Notes: generated from the sequence alone by a model not told the origin. A DNA stretch of 64,000 nt from Megalobrama amblycephala (GCF_018812025.1 NC_063062.1:39170830-39234829); one strand, 5' to 3'. Counted from the first letter of the stretch, positions 26,382 through 35,820 are shown. Program-made: numbers and translations.

Positions 26382-28360
26382 CATATATAACCACTAAAAT
26401 TAGCTTATGAGACATTAAAGACAGGATAGGTGATTTGCTTCAAAATCATTTTTTTTGTTACGCTGCTTGAAAGTCTCTTTACATCCCGGTAGTAATCATT
26501 AAGTTAAGTGGTCTAAATGTGTTTATATCATCTGTGGAAGGTGTAAGACCATAAAAAGATCATCCAGTCATATCCCTCGGTCTGATAGGATGTTCTACCT
26601 GCCTGTCAACGTATGTTTTTTCATACACTCATCATATGTCATCATACGTCATCAGCGCGTTTCATGCTATGCAGAGTTAAGACAGACGTCAGTCACTGAG
26701 CACCACAACAAAAACAGGTTCAGGACACATGTTTTACAGTGCTTCCTGAACCAAAACAACAAGCTTATGCTGAGTTCATGCCATAACTACCGTAATCTGG
26801 AAAAGATGGAAACCCGTGACGTTATAATCAGAGCGGTTCGTGACTCGAATGTATGCGTTTCAATGGCAACACTATCAACGGCGAAATGAATCTGCAGCAG
26901 TCATTTGGTACAGGTCAGTGCTCTTTAAGTTGTTTATGTTCATTATTATTGTAATATTATGTGAGACACGAGGTAGTTTAACGCAGTCTCTCGTGACGCT
27001 ATTGTTTGCTCCCTGCTGTACACGTTCATGTGTTTTGAAGGCGGCGTGGTTTTATGGAGCGCTTTGAAGGGAGGGTGGGATCTTATGCTTTCAAAGCTAG
27101 CTGCTATCGCTAGCCTCTCCGTAAAAAAGCCTACCGTACCTTTAAACTTATGTAAATGCTGTCTTCAACCTCCAGTGTATAGGCAATGTACTACAGCCAC
27201 ACACTTCTAACTGCAGTTCTCTATATCCGTTTGACATTACATGGATAATGAGCCCATTATACACTAGTGTCAATCTCATGCGTTAAAAAGGGCTAATAGT
27301 GTTTGGCAAAAGTAATGTAAGGCAGGTAAAAAAGATTAAATATAGCAACAAAATAACACTGGACTGCTGATCATTTATATATTAACTGATAATTTACACA
27401 TGCAGTCCCTTGTGAAAAAGAAATACACTTTAGCATACTTAGTACTTATTAGGGAAATAATACACTTAAGTGTGAACTGAATGTAATGTTTTCAGACATT
27501 TAATTCCTTGTTATTTACAATTAAATGAGTGTAAATTTACTTTAAGTGCAATTAGTTGAATTTAAGAGTGTTTTTTGTGACACACTGAGTTTGGACTCAA
27601 GTACATCTTTATATGTAATTTCATAGTTACTTCTATTGTCTTTGAAATATGCCTGACAAGCATTTTTTGAAAACTAAAATATAATGTAATTTCTATTGAA
27701 ACTTGCCATGTTTTTAAAAAATATATATGTAATTAAACATTTGTAATGATGAAGATGTACGTTTAGTATATTTAAAATATATTAACTTAAATAAATGTAA
27801 TACCAAGTAACACACTACGGTTAAAATTATAATCAAGTACTTTACATGTGGTTTAGTGTGTTAGTCAACACATCAAAGTAAGTGTACATCATGTTTAAAG
27901 CATGACAAAAACTATTAAAACATAATGATAATTTAAATGTTAAACTTGGTAACACTTTAATAACTACAAATTATGCATGATTACATACAACTAACCCTTA
28001 ACCACACCCTAATCCTAACCCTATAGTAAGTACATGAGGTTACTTATTATTACTTAGTACTTAAGTGTATAATTATACTGTAACAATGACACCTTAAAAT
28101 AAGTGTAACCAAAAACTTTTTAAAAGTGTACTCTTTAAGTACGCTTAAGTGGCCTTATCTCATTAATATATTATCTTGAAGTACATTTTTGTAAAAAGAA
28201 AAAAAAAGTATTTTCATGATTTGAAGTATACACTACAAGTGCACACTCAATACAATTAAGCACACTTCTTTTTCTCAAGGGGTATTATGTCAGCAAACCC
28301 ACCTGCGTCTGAAGAGGGTGTCCAGGTGATACGGAAGATCCCTCGCAGACACTCACACAT
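530..28360 (-). CDS. prx: Periaxin (PDZ domain plus giant MPxxDISLP repeat protein), whole gene
   Basis: I rebuilt seven coding exons by splice-site phase: 28360-28303, 15455-15406, 15302-15195, 15094-14975, 14816-14651, 14448-14255 and 14118-530. The first six total 696 nt (232 codons), ending in phase 0. The PDZ is at about residues 119-204, followed by a basic cluster at about 233-263 and then thousands of residues of MPxxDISLP repeats. The PDZ tail ([24 protein letters not shown]) and the later SPVDVEF/FPKF motif match periaxin more closely than AHNAK or AHNAK2, and pld3 as neighbour agrees. Mammalian periaxin is about 1460 aa; this would be about 4760. In mammals it links the dystroglycan-DRP2 complex in Schwann cells; a role here is inferred. 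Five indels at 8.24-9.05 kb break the frame. The assignment to the family is firm; the N-terminal exons 1-3 are less certain. Confidence 0.85.
3939..11061 (-). repeat. Coding tandem array, 39 periods of 183 bp (61 aa)
   Basis: The anchor GAGGGCATGTGAAACTTTCC (plus strand) lies at 3939 at one end and 11051 at the other. Adding back two 12-bp short units (near 7191 and 9923, lacking the GGAG codons) and the net 1-bp loss, the distance is 7137 bp, exactly 39 x 183. Each unit has two related halves: [20 protein letters not shown] and [20 protein letters not shown]. Units are nearly identical at the nucleotide level, so the array is recently expanded or homogenised. Confidence 0.95.
8236..9051 (-). 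other. prx: Cluster of five single-base frameshifts inside the prx array
   Basis: Against neighbouring units I see: a missing T in a T run near 8241-8245; a missing C near 8463-8466; an extra A near 8788-8790; a missing G near 8899-8900; and an extra A near 9045-9047. The net is -1, which accounts for the different frames of the two long open stretches. The spacing of the two short units (2732 bp where 15 units minus 12 bp predicts 2733) confirms the net loss. No other frameshift occurs in the array, so assembly or consensus error is likelier than true decay. Confidence 0.85.
14255..14448 (-). CDS. prx: prx exon 6, second half of PDZ domain
   Basis: Acceptor TTGCAG before 14448 and donor ATG|GTACAT after 14255 give 194 nt, ending in phase 0. 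It encodes [20 protein letters not shown], then the CAEPYKVSF strand and [15 protein letters not shown]. These stretches are the periaxin-type PDZ C-terminus. Reading on past the donor gives 13 more codons and a stop at 14213, which would be an intron-retained PDZ-only form like mammalian S-periaxin. Confidence 0.88.
14651..14816 (-). CDS. prx: prx exon 5, first half of PDZ domain
   Basis: Acceptor GAGCAG before 14816 and donor AAAG|GTACCC after 14651 give 166 nt, ending in phase 1. The residues (about 113-168) include [12 protein letters not shown], the ligand-groove region [13 protein letters not shown], then [16 protein letters not shown]. The glycine-rich loop and the IF strand are classical PDZ carboxylate-binding features of the periaxin/AHNAK family. 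The split Gly codon is completed by exon 6. Confidence 0.88.
14975..15094 (-). CDS. prx: prx exon 4 (coiled-coil-like segment and internal Met start)
   Basis: The exon is 120 nt, phase 0 to phase 0: acceptor TTTCCAAG before 15094, donor GAG|GTAAGA after 14975. The first 23 residues ([19 protein letters not shown] and on) have a heptad-like charged pattern typical of a short coiled coil. ATG at 15010 ([12 protein letters not shown], residue 101) lies about as far before the PDZ as the mammalian periaxin start, so a shorter isoform starting here is likely. Confidence 0.7.
15195..15302 (-). CDS. prx: prx exon 3 (108 nt)
   Basis: The exon is 36 codons, phase 0 at both ends, with acceptor ATAG before 15302 and donor ATT|GTGAGT after 15195. 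It encodes a Pro/Ser/His-rich linker (start [16 protein letters not shown], end EQDSPERI). It is open only in the frame that continues into the PDZ exons. There is no known domain. Confidence 0.55.
15406..15455 (-). CDS. prx: prx exon 2 (50 nt, Ser/Asp-rich)
   Basis: A polypyrimidine-AG acceptor (TTTCAG before 15455) and a GTAGGT donor after 15406 frame 50 nt. Read in the phase set by exon 1 it encodes [17 protein letters not shown] with no stop and passes in phase 0 into exon 3. Frame 0 would hit a stop at the junction with exon 3, which supports the phase-1 join. No domain is recognised. Confidence 0.5.
15456..16084. other. prx intron 1, no feature seen
   Basis: AT-rich intronic DNA just upstream of prx exon 2. 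I see no coding exon or clear repeat end. Confidence 0.5.
16085..17242. mobile_element. Non-autonomous DNA transposon, 15-bp TIRs TTTATACAACAGTTC
   Basis: A perfect 15-bp inverted repeat ends the element at 16085-16099 and 17228-17242. The inside (TCTGATTGGCTGAGAG region) is a familiar fish interspersed repeat as far as I recall. A CT/CA microsatellite lies at about 17006-17036. There is no transposase. It lies in prx intron 1. Confidence 0.7.
17243..18344. other. prx intron 1, AT-rich DNA with poly-T
   Basis: I see no gene or clear transposon end. A T-run at about 18321-18344 directly abuts the element that follows. Confidence 0.45.
18345..19010. mobile_element. Nested elements: outer TIR transposon with inner insertion
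   Basis: The outer ends are AAAACTTTAGCGTCCAATTC near 18349 and its inverse (GAATTGGACCCTAATCTTAA) near 18983. Between about 18570 and 18977 sits a second element ending in TTTTTGGGTGAACTAACCC, with its own inverted pair around AGACAGCAATATAATCAACA (near 18582 and 18812). It is non-autonomous and lies in prx intron 1. Confidence 0.65.
19408..19463. repeat. Poly-A followed by (AT)n microsatellite
   Basis: About 28 A residues run straight into about 14 AT repeats. It could be an old retroelement tail, but no element body is recognised before it. Confidence 0.85.
19464..20804. other. prx intron 1, no feature seen
   Basis: AT-rich DNA with short chance open frames only (none above 97 codons), and no domain or repeat end recognised. 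Confidence 0.45.
20805..21005. mobile_element. Foldback MITE fragment
   Basis: GAATGTTGGTAACCAAACAG and the following GATGGGCCCCATTGACTTCC are repeated in inverse about 60 bp later (GGGGCCCATCAACTGTTG, GACATTCTTC). The right side ends in GAGGGTGAGTAAATGATAAC, the internal end of the GGGTGAACTAACCC family. Confidence 0.6.
21405..22225. mobile_element. Non-autonomous DNA transposon with TAGGGCCCTAT ends
   Basis: TAGGGCCCTAT at 21406 is mirrored by ATAGGGCCCT at about 22214. Inside, CTAGTTTCAGC-like sequence and an inverted GTTAAACTAGCAAAAGTGG near 22132 form subterminal inverted matches. This is a common cyprinid element as far as I recall. It has no transposase. Confidence 0.65.
22858..23385. 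mobile_element. Two or three tandem GGTAACACTTTA-type MITE copies
   Basis: Copies at about 22858-23030 and 23186-23385 start GGTAACACT and end with the inverse (AAAATAAAGTGTAAC / CAAATAAAGTGAAACC). A degraded piece lies between. Internal CCCTAACCCTAAC is part of the element and not telomeric. Another copy is at 27953-28112. Confidence 0.65.
23386..26200. other. prx intron 1, AT-rich, one CA microsatellite
   Basis: A (CA)n tract lies at 24080-24105. The more GC-balanced part at about 24300-25400 has no recognised repeat or exon. No gene is seen. Confidence 0.45.
26202..26446. repeat. (TA)n tract with 99-bp tandem duplication
   Basis: A TA tract at 26202-26270 is followed by a unique segment. 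That segment plus a second TA tract is repeated with a spacing of 99 bp (ACATATATAACCACTAAAAT at 26282 and 26381). Confidence 0.9.
26447..27406. other. prx intron 1, no firm feature
   Basis: A moderately CpG-containing part (26.6-27.1 kb) has short open frames up to 99 codons but no domain. It may be an old interspersed repeat, though I could not place its ends. Confidence 0.35.
27407..28282. mobile_element. TIR element abutting prx exon 1, with a nested MITE
   Basis: It starts CCCTTGTGAAAAAGAAATAC and ends with the inverse (CTTCTTTTTCTCAAGGGG). Inside are arrays of short AAGTACACTTAAGTG-like motifs. A GGTAACACTTTA MITE sits inside at 27953-28112. Its right end is only about 20 bp from the donor of prx coding exon 1. 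Related sequence is at 29200-29860 and 34340-34460. Confidence 0.65.
28303..28360 (-). CDS. prx: prx first coding exon (starts MCECLRG)
   Basis: ATG at 28360 opens 19 codons plus one base, ending CAG|GTGGGT at 28303 (phase 1). The leftover G joins the AC at the start of exon 2 to make an Asp codon, so the frame runs into the PDZ exons. The encoded start ([19 protein letters not shown]) resembles the MCDC start of human AHNAK2 as I recall it. The exon was found by eye and the 12.8-kb intron is long, so this is a prediction. The in-frame Met at 15010 (residue 101) is an alternative start matching the mammalian periaxin N-terminus in position. Confidence 0.5.
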
Positions 28361-28800
28361 GGCAGATGACGGGATACACGCTCACACACACCGAACATGC
28401 ATCACACGCACCACTACTACGGGTCAGACCTTGGGCCGGGTCTCTGCCTGGGTCTGTGAGCAGATCGCTTCCAGCGAGCATGAATGGGAGACGGTCACTG
28501 ACTCGAGAAGAGAGGGGAATCAGATACAGGAGGGGGTCAGGGAGCAAGACAGAGAGTGTGAATTCGGGTTTCTTTGTTGGGGGGCATGTTGGTGTCAAAA
28601 GTGAACGAGAATGCGGTCATGGGTGGAGAAAAAAGAGATGGATGGACAGATGCCGACAACAGGGAGACACAGGACAGAATGCTGCATTAGCTAGCGCTGA
28701 GAGTCAGCAGTTTGCGGCCCCTGACTAAAGCTCCTGTCTTTTGTTCATCCGTGCGGTGGCTTTAGTCCCGGCCCAACAGGGCCTTGTTATTGGGCTTAGT
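28361..28800 (-). promoter_or_regulatory. Likely 5' UTR and promoter region of prx
   Basis: This stretch upstream of the MCECL start is richer in G+C and CpG than its surroundings and has no recognised transposon. A CCAAT box on the minus strand lies at about 28792-28796. No clear TATA box is seen. It could also hold the 3' part of a 5' UTR spliced from the possible promoter near 37.9 kb. Confidence 0.35.
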
Positions 28801-29199
28801 GAGAAACAGCTATCAGGGCTTCTGTCAGACAGAGCTCAACAGCTCCCACAATATAATTAAAAGAAAAACACATTCTCTCACACGCAGTCACAAACAGGCT
28901 AGAACAGGCACAGGCCTCTGCCAGCACTTCCTTAACTGCCTTTGGAAAAAGTCTACATCCATGAAAGAGGATCAGACAAAGGATATTTCGACATATGACA
29001 ATATGTGTGATTATGGTTATTTATTTCCTGTCCTGATTGGTCAAAACAGCATTATAGTCAGGAAGCTACAACACCAACATTGACTATAAATCTAGAAGTT
29101 TGACATTTACTACACATGTAGTAATTGTTTGAAAAGGCAGTGTGTCAAAAAGAAAAAGAAAAAAAACTCCTCCGCTTTGTGTTTATGTTTATAGTATCC

Positions 29200-29860
29200 C
29201 TTTTGAAAAAGTACAAATTAGCACACTTTTTAAAAGTAATTGTAACAGAAATAAGCGCAAACTCAGTTGAATGTTTTCAGACATTTAATCACATGCTATT
29301 TGCAATTAAATTAAAAAGGGTATTATCATTTAAATTTATGTTAAATACAATTAGTTTAACTCACTTAGGACTTAAGTATGTAATTTCATAACCACTTCTA
29401 TTGTCTTTGAAGTATGGTTAAAGTGTGCTGCTGAATGTACTGACAAGTATTTATGGTAAACTGAAATATATCATTTCTATTGCCCTTTATTTAAATATAT
29501 TAGTACTTTCGCATTTGGTTGCAAGTTGCAATTTAGAGCATTTAAAATATATTAACTTTAAAATGTAACATCAAATAGCACACTATAGTTACAGTTCCAC
29601 AAGTACATGCTTTAGTATGTTAGTTAATATATCTTATGTTAATAATAGTACTTAAGTGTGTTATAAGCATACTTAAACTAGTCCTAATAACATGTTATTA
29701 AACATAGTTATGAAAGTGCTTTTTAAGTACACTTAAGTGTCATTTTATTTCATTAATATTATTATCTGAAAGTAGTTTTTAAAAAAATACTTAAAGATTT
29801 CAAGTATAATTATAAAATATATGAATATATATGAATATATAATACAAAAATGCACATGTG
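29200..29860. mobile_element. Second copy of the AAGTACACTTAAGTG element
   Basis: It shares runs with 27.4-28.3 kb, such as GTTTTCAGACATTTAAT and CACTTAAGTG with CATTTTATTTCATTAATAT. The ends are degraded. Confidence 0.55.
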
Positions 29861-30283
29861 GTACATTATGAACCAACAGCCTCCCACTAAAACATGTTCT
29901 GGACAGAAGCAGCTTGAATAATTTTTCATGCATTAGAATCAGAATCCAAGCTTGTGTTTGTAAACATATTTATAATTCATGCTCAGTGAATACTGTCTAA
30001 AAAATGCATGACTAACTCGTACAACAACTAAAGCTACATTTTTGGAGTAAAGACCTTTATACATCAGCCTAATTAATGCAAAAATGAAATGCCAAAAAAC
30101 TTTTATCATTCTGTTATTTTGAACTCCAAGTCTTCTAACTACACTAAAAATACCTGACCTATAGGCCTACTGCTGTGCAGGACAAAAAAAACATGATCCC
30201 TTTTGACCAGAATGTGTGCTGTTTAACTGTTTCAATCGTATAGTTTCAATCGTATAGTAAATGACAACGATTTGTCCGTCTTA

Positions 30284-30527
30284 TTAAATATGCATTAAGC
30301 GATTTCTGAGAAACATTGTTGAAAGTGGATTGCACCGAGCACCACAAAACACTTGTAGCCAATCAGCAGTAGGGGGCGTATCCGTTCATAAGGGGGGAGG
30401 TGCCTGTGCGTGTTTGAGAATCTGGGGGCGGGGTTATCAAGATAGGGGTGTGATCCTTTTGGATAGGGGCGTGTTTGTTTTGGTGATATCAACAGCCTTT
30501 CTCAGAAATCACATACTGCACCTTTAA
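30284..30527. mobile_element. 244-bp MITE flanked by TTAA
   Basis: TTAA at 30284 and at 30524 flank a body with inverted GATTTCTGAGAAAC (left) and TTTCTCAGAAATC (right). The right end reads TGCACCTTTAA. TTAA flanks suggest a piggyBac-like mechanism. No coding sequence. Confidence 0.6.
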
Positions 30528-31812
30528 ACCTTTGACAAATACGATCACAGCCGAACATTCAAATCTGTGTTGGTGTTGCCGCTGACCTTCACAAACTTCA
30601 CACACAGTATCATTATTTCTGTGTAACAATAATTCAAAATATCACAGAAGTACTGGGATAAAAGAGTATAGTTCGCATATAAACACTGATTTCTACGGTA
30701 AATCATCTTTTGTTAGTAACTTGACCCTTCAAATAAAGATTGTTTTATTATATCGTTACACCAGTAGGTGGCAACAAGTGACTGTTAAAAAATGATTTTG
30801 AAAATTTGAATCATTCATTCAAGAGGTTCATTCAAAAACACTGATTCATCCAGCAACGAAACAAGTCTTTATGAGCGAGTCATTGAATCATTCATTCAAA
30901 CTGATTTTTTTTAAAGTATTCAAATTAAACATTTTAAATAGACTGCAGCAATTAACATTTTGTCAGAACATCTAGCAAATTACATGTTATTTTGTTTAGT
31001 TATCTATTCAAAATCGTGATTCTCAATTTATCCAGAATTTATGCTGAATCATCTACAGACAATGCAATCTTTTATTTAACGGGACAATTTATTTACAGTG
31101 GCAGTGGCACAGAGAGATACAAAGAGTGAAATGTTCTTTACAAAACCCAATGCACAATAGTTATTTTGTATTACAATATGATAAAAGATCATTCTCACGT
31201 TTTTCTTCTATATACAATCAAATGTTTATCCCTAAAACATATTTACTATAAACAACTACTTCTATGTCTTCATAAAAGTTGACTTCCTGTCCATTCAGTC
31301 CATTCATCTCAGTGGGTGCCCTGAAATGAAAGATTAGAGAGGATCATGAAGGCAGACAAAATGTAACTTAACTTTGATTAATAATAATAAATAAATAAAA
31401 AATAAAGGAAGAAATATATCAAAACACATCTGACAAAAGCATATACGTCAATTAGACCAGCGATTTAGATTAGAATCTCCTGTAGCGTCATTTTGAGGGT
31501 GTACAACCACATCACACCTCCACCCATCTTCCCATGGGTGCTACACACACCCACTCTCTCTAGATTACACAAACACACACTCGTGCTGTCGAGGCGACCC
31601 CAGCGGCAGAGTTTGACCATGGTAAGCAGCTCTGCGAGGTTTGGGGAGCTGCTCGGGATTGCTGTCTGCACCCTCGTCACCACACCGGCCCACTGACAGG
31701 ACCGGATGGTAATTAAAGTGCAAGAGGAATCACACTCACACAGACAGAAAGCTTCAGTCTCCCAATAAAATACTGTGGATGTTGAAATGGTTGAGAACCC
31801 AAAGGTTGTGAC
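30528..31812. other. Intergenic, AT-rich with a short GC-rich island
   Basis: A dispersed motif (ATTCATTCAA repeated) lies at 30.8-30.9 kb. The 31470-31700 part is GC-richer and open on both strands (67 and 72 codons) but matches nothing I recognise. Confidence 0.35.
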
Positions 31813-32538
31813 CTTAAAGTATTAGTTCACTTTAAAATGAAAATTACCCCAAGCTTTACTCACCCTCAAGCCATCCTATAGGTGTATTTGATTTTCTTCT
31901 GATGAACACAATTGGAGTTATATTAATAAATATCCTGATGCATCCGAGCTTTATAATGGCAGTGAACGGGACCAATGTGTTTGAAGCTCAAGAAAGTGCA
32001 TCCATCCATCAAAAACGTACTCCACACGGCTCTGGGGGGGTTAATAAAGGCCTTCTGAAGCAAAGTGATGCGTTTGTGTAAGAAAAATATATTTAACAAG
32101 TTATAAAGTAAAATATCGCCTTCCGTATTCAACTTACGAAGAAAGTATAGCACTTCTCGCAGTTCAAAACGCTTACACTAAGTCCTACGCCTTCCGTATT
32201 CAACGCTACATCAGTCACACTTTCTTCATAAGTTGAATATGGAAGGCAGTCTGGCGATATTTCACTTTATAACTTGTTAAATATGGATATTTTTCTTACG
32301 CAAACACATCGCTTCACTTCAGAAGGCCTTTATTAAGCCCATAGAGCCGTGTGGAGTATGTTTATGATGGATGGATGCACTTTCTTGAGCTTCAAACTCA
32401 TTGGTCTCGTTCACTGCCATTATAAAGCTTGGATGTGTCAGGATATTTATTAATATAACTGTGGTTGTGTTCATCAGAAGGAAGAAAGTCATAGGGTGAG
32501 TAAATCTTGGGGTAATAAAAGTGAACTAATCCTTTAAG
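31813..32538. mobile_element. 726-bp foldback element with arms of about 330 bp
   Basis: The ends CTTAAAGTATTAGTTCACTT and AAGTGAACTAATCCTTTAAG are inverse. Long internal stretches (TATTAATAAATATCCTGA, CTTTATAATGGCAGTGAACG, GGCCTTCTGAAG, AACTTGTTA) recur inverted across the element. It is a non-autonomous member of the TTAGTTCAC family. Confidence 0.8.
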
Positions 32539-32696
32539 TAAGGCACTTAATCTCTGGTTACTCCAAAAGAATCGATCCTGTAGTAAAATGTACTTTTTAG
32601 TCACTTAAAAATAATGTGTCAGCTAGATGAATAATGTCACTTCATGTCATCATGAAGCACATGAACACATTATATCATAAACATGTCCATAATTAT

Positions 32697-33110
32697 ACAC
32701 TACCCATCAAAAGATACTTTGAAAGAAGTTTCTTCTGCTCACCAAGGCTTTATTTATTTGCTCAAAAATGCAGTAGAAACAGTAATATTGTGAAATATTA
32801 TTACATTTCAAAGAACTGTTTTCTATTTGAATATATTTTAAAATGTAATTTATTCTTGTGATGCAAAGCTGAATTTTCAGCATCATTACTCCAGTCTTCA
32901 GTCTTGATTTGCTGCTCAAGAAACATTTTTTCCTAAATTTCTTTAAAAAACAGTTTTTGTTTAAAATGTTTTTTTTTTCCCAAGACTCTTTGATGAATAA
33001 AAAGTGTCAAAAGAACAGCATTTATTTGAAATAGAAATCGTTTGTAACATTATAAATTATCTTACTCTCACTTTTGTCCAATTTAATGCATTCTTGTAAA
33101 AAAAAAAGTA
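32697..33110 (+). mobile_element. Abundant cyprinid interspersed repeat, copy 1
   Basis: This copy shows the series TCTTCTGCTCACCAAGG, TTTATTTGCTCAAAAATGCA, ATTCTTGTGATGCAAAGCTG and CATCATTACTCCAGTCTTCA. The same series recurs at 43560-43940 (same strand) and inverted at 33575-33830 and 41265-41480. It has no coding capacity. Class unknown to me. Confidence 0.7.
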
Positions 33111-33574
33111 TTTTCTTAGGTAGTGCATCACCGATTCCACAAAAATATGAAGCAGCACAAGTGTTTTCAACACTGATAGTAATAATACATGTTTCTTGAG
33201 AAGCAAATCAGCATTTGTTATATATATTATCTGCAAATAGATTTAAAAAAAAAAATATATTAAATTTTTAAATGCATTATACGTGCACATTTAAAAAAAG
33301 TGCACTTATTTTTCACAAGGATAATAATTCTGAAAAGTTTTATCACTAAATGGGATTTAGAACATTAAAATGTTAAATTTAACAAAACAGTAAATATGTA
33401 AAAAAAAAAAAAAAAAAAATTTTTTTTTTGGTTCACTATACTTTTTAACCTTACAGTTATCAAGTACATTTTTTTTAAATCTAATTTATAATTCCATTGT
33501 ATTGTTAATGGAATTTTAAGTAATCAGAACCCTTAAAGTCAGCATGAAATGAAAGCGATAGTTATTTCTTTTCT

Positions 33575-33830
33575 CTTAGAATGATTTCTGAAGGATCATG
33601 TGACACTGAAGACTGGAGTAATGATGCTGAAAACTCAGCTTTGCATCACAGGAATAAATTACATTTCAAAATATATTCCAATAGAAAACATTGTGATATT
33701 TCACAATAATATTACTTTTTTACTGTATTTTTCATTAAATAAATGCAGCCGTGGTAAGCAGAAGAGACGTCTCTCAACAACATTTAAAAATCTTAATTAT
33801 TCCAAACTTTTGACCAGTAGTGTGTGTGTG
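33575..33830 (-). mobile_element. Same interspersed repeat, inverted copy 2
   Basis: TTCTGAAGGATCATGTGACA, GACTGGAGTAATGATGCTGA and CTTTTGACCAGTAGTG are the inverse of copy 1. It lies downstream of a segment (33280-33560) duplicated at 35.6-36.8 kb. Confidence 0.65.
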
Positions 33831-34467
33831 AATATACAGATCCACAATGGTCTGGACCTGAAGTGCGAATTTATTCCCAAAATAATCCCATAGTAGTCAG
33901 TTGTTGCTTTATTGAAGTGGACTGTTGGCATAGCAAAATAAAAAACAGTCAACTCTGTGATCTTTAAGACCTCATGAAGGTCCAAAAGTGTCGATTATTA
34001 AATGTAGTACACAATCAGACAGACCCATAAAGACCAAAACAGAGATTTTACAGACAATTTAAAGAGGAGGGTAATGTGTATAAACACAGGACATCCTTGC
34101 AGTGACCCTCAGCATCCATGGCAGTGTCCAGTCAAAGACACACCCTGACAGACCACGTACATCAGCAGGGCTGGCTAGTGATCGGCAGACAAATAAACAG
34201 GCTGGGTCCAGTTAAGGTCATAGAATTATATATTCTGTAGCCTTATTATGGACAGTTTATAATATAACAATATGCCTTATGCTTACATATTCTTAAACTT
34301 GTAGAATACAGACTGGGAGTTCAAATAACTGCATTTAGGTAAATATACCCTTGTGAAAAATAAGTATACTTTAGCATAAATTCCACTAAAAGTACTGTTT
34401 AAATACACTTTAGTGGCCTTTTATTTCATTAAAATATTATTCAATATTTCATTAAATATATATAAAT

Positions 34468-35591
34468 TAGGGGTGTAACGATACACTCAGGTCACGATAC
34501 GATACGTATCTCGATACGGAGTTCACGATACGATACGTATCACGATATTTTGAACAAAATGAAACTGAAATTCAAACAAGATTTATTAAAAAAACATGAA
34601 CAAATTTCAATAATTTTCCTTGTTGTACATATATACATTTTAATAAAAACCTTCTGTATTCAAATTAACAGTTGAATAGGGCTGTCTGTCACTGAAAAAA
34701 AATGTTAAATTTAACATGAACTTAGAATTATGAATAGGGGCCGTTCATATATCGCGTCTAAAAACAGGTGGAAGGCGCGGCCGCACCGCTTCTCCTTCTT
34801 TCCAAAGCGCTTGCGCTCCCGTGGCGTCGGTCGTTGCTATGCAACCATGAACTGAGCTCTCCAAGAGGATCAGGATGTTTCTGCAAAGGATAAATGATTT
34901 CTAGCCCTTGCATTAGTTTTACTACGAGATATATTGATGGAGATAAGATATAAAAACCACCATGAACAGCTATGATCAGCTGTCCGGCTGAGCTTTTGAT
35001 GTTTTGTTACGGAAAGGCCATAGCTGATCGGTTGATTCTTGTCACACGACCTGCGGTGCGCTTGCGGCATTCTGAGAAGTTGAGAATTGCATGCGCGTCG
35101 CGACCGCGTTGATCCCATTATGAGCGCACCTGCCGCGCGGCTACATTTGAATATAATAACTGACTTGCACGCGGAAAAGACGCAATATGTGAACGACCCC
35201 ACAGAACTTCTTAAAGCAAAGCATCGCAAGCGTCTTTTGCTTTTCTGTGAGCACAGCTGTTGCTGTGCACTGCGGTGAAAGAAAGCCAAGACTTTTCTCA
35301 CGCGACCATGCAAGAGACTGACATGAGAAACGTTTAAACCTGCTTGCAAGATTCAATGTGTGCCCAAAACACTTACTGAACTAGAGAGCTGATTGAGACA
35401 CACCATCTACGATAAATCGTTACACCCCTTTATAGTAATTTAAAAATGTGGTAGCATTGGATCTGGACAGGAAGGATAACTCTGGGAGTTGGAAGGGGTG
35501 TGTCGCGATTCTGCCTTCTCACATCGCGATACAGGTTCGTGGACCTGCGTATCGCGATTTCGGTTTCATATCGCATATCGTTACAGCCCTA
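34468..35591. mobile_element. hAT-type element with perfect 8-bp TSD
   Basis: It starts TAGGGGTGTAACGATACACT and ends CGTTACAGCCCTA. The flanks ATATAAAT at 34460-34467 and 35592-35599 are a perfect 8-bp target duplication, the hAT hallmark. Subterminal CGATACGATACGTATC repeats are present. The internal CpG-rich part has open frames up to 159 codons with no transposase motif. An internal CGTTACACCCC at about 35420 hints at a composite. Confidence 0.8.
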
Positions 35592-35820
35592 ATATAAATA
35601 TATATACCTTTAATTTGAAGTACGTGGCGTGCACATTCAATACAATTAAGAGCACTTATTTTGCACAAGGGTAATAATTCTGAAAAGTTTTATCACATTA
35701 AACGGGATGTAGAACATTAAAATATTAAATTTAACAAAACGGTAAATATTGTTTTTGTTTACTATACTTTTTAACTATACAGTTATCAAGTACTAAAATG
35801 TCAAATCTAAATTTGTATTG

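Noticed and set aside
28287..28728. Plus-strand frames of 105 and 120 codons at the prx exon 1 region
   Set aside because: They overlap antisense to the predicted exon and 5' region and have no recognisable domain.
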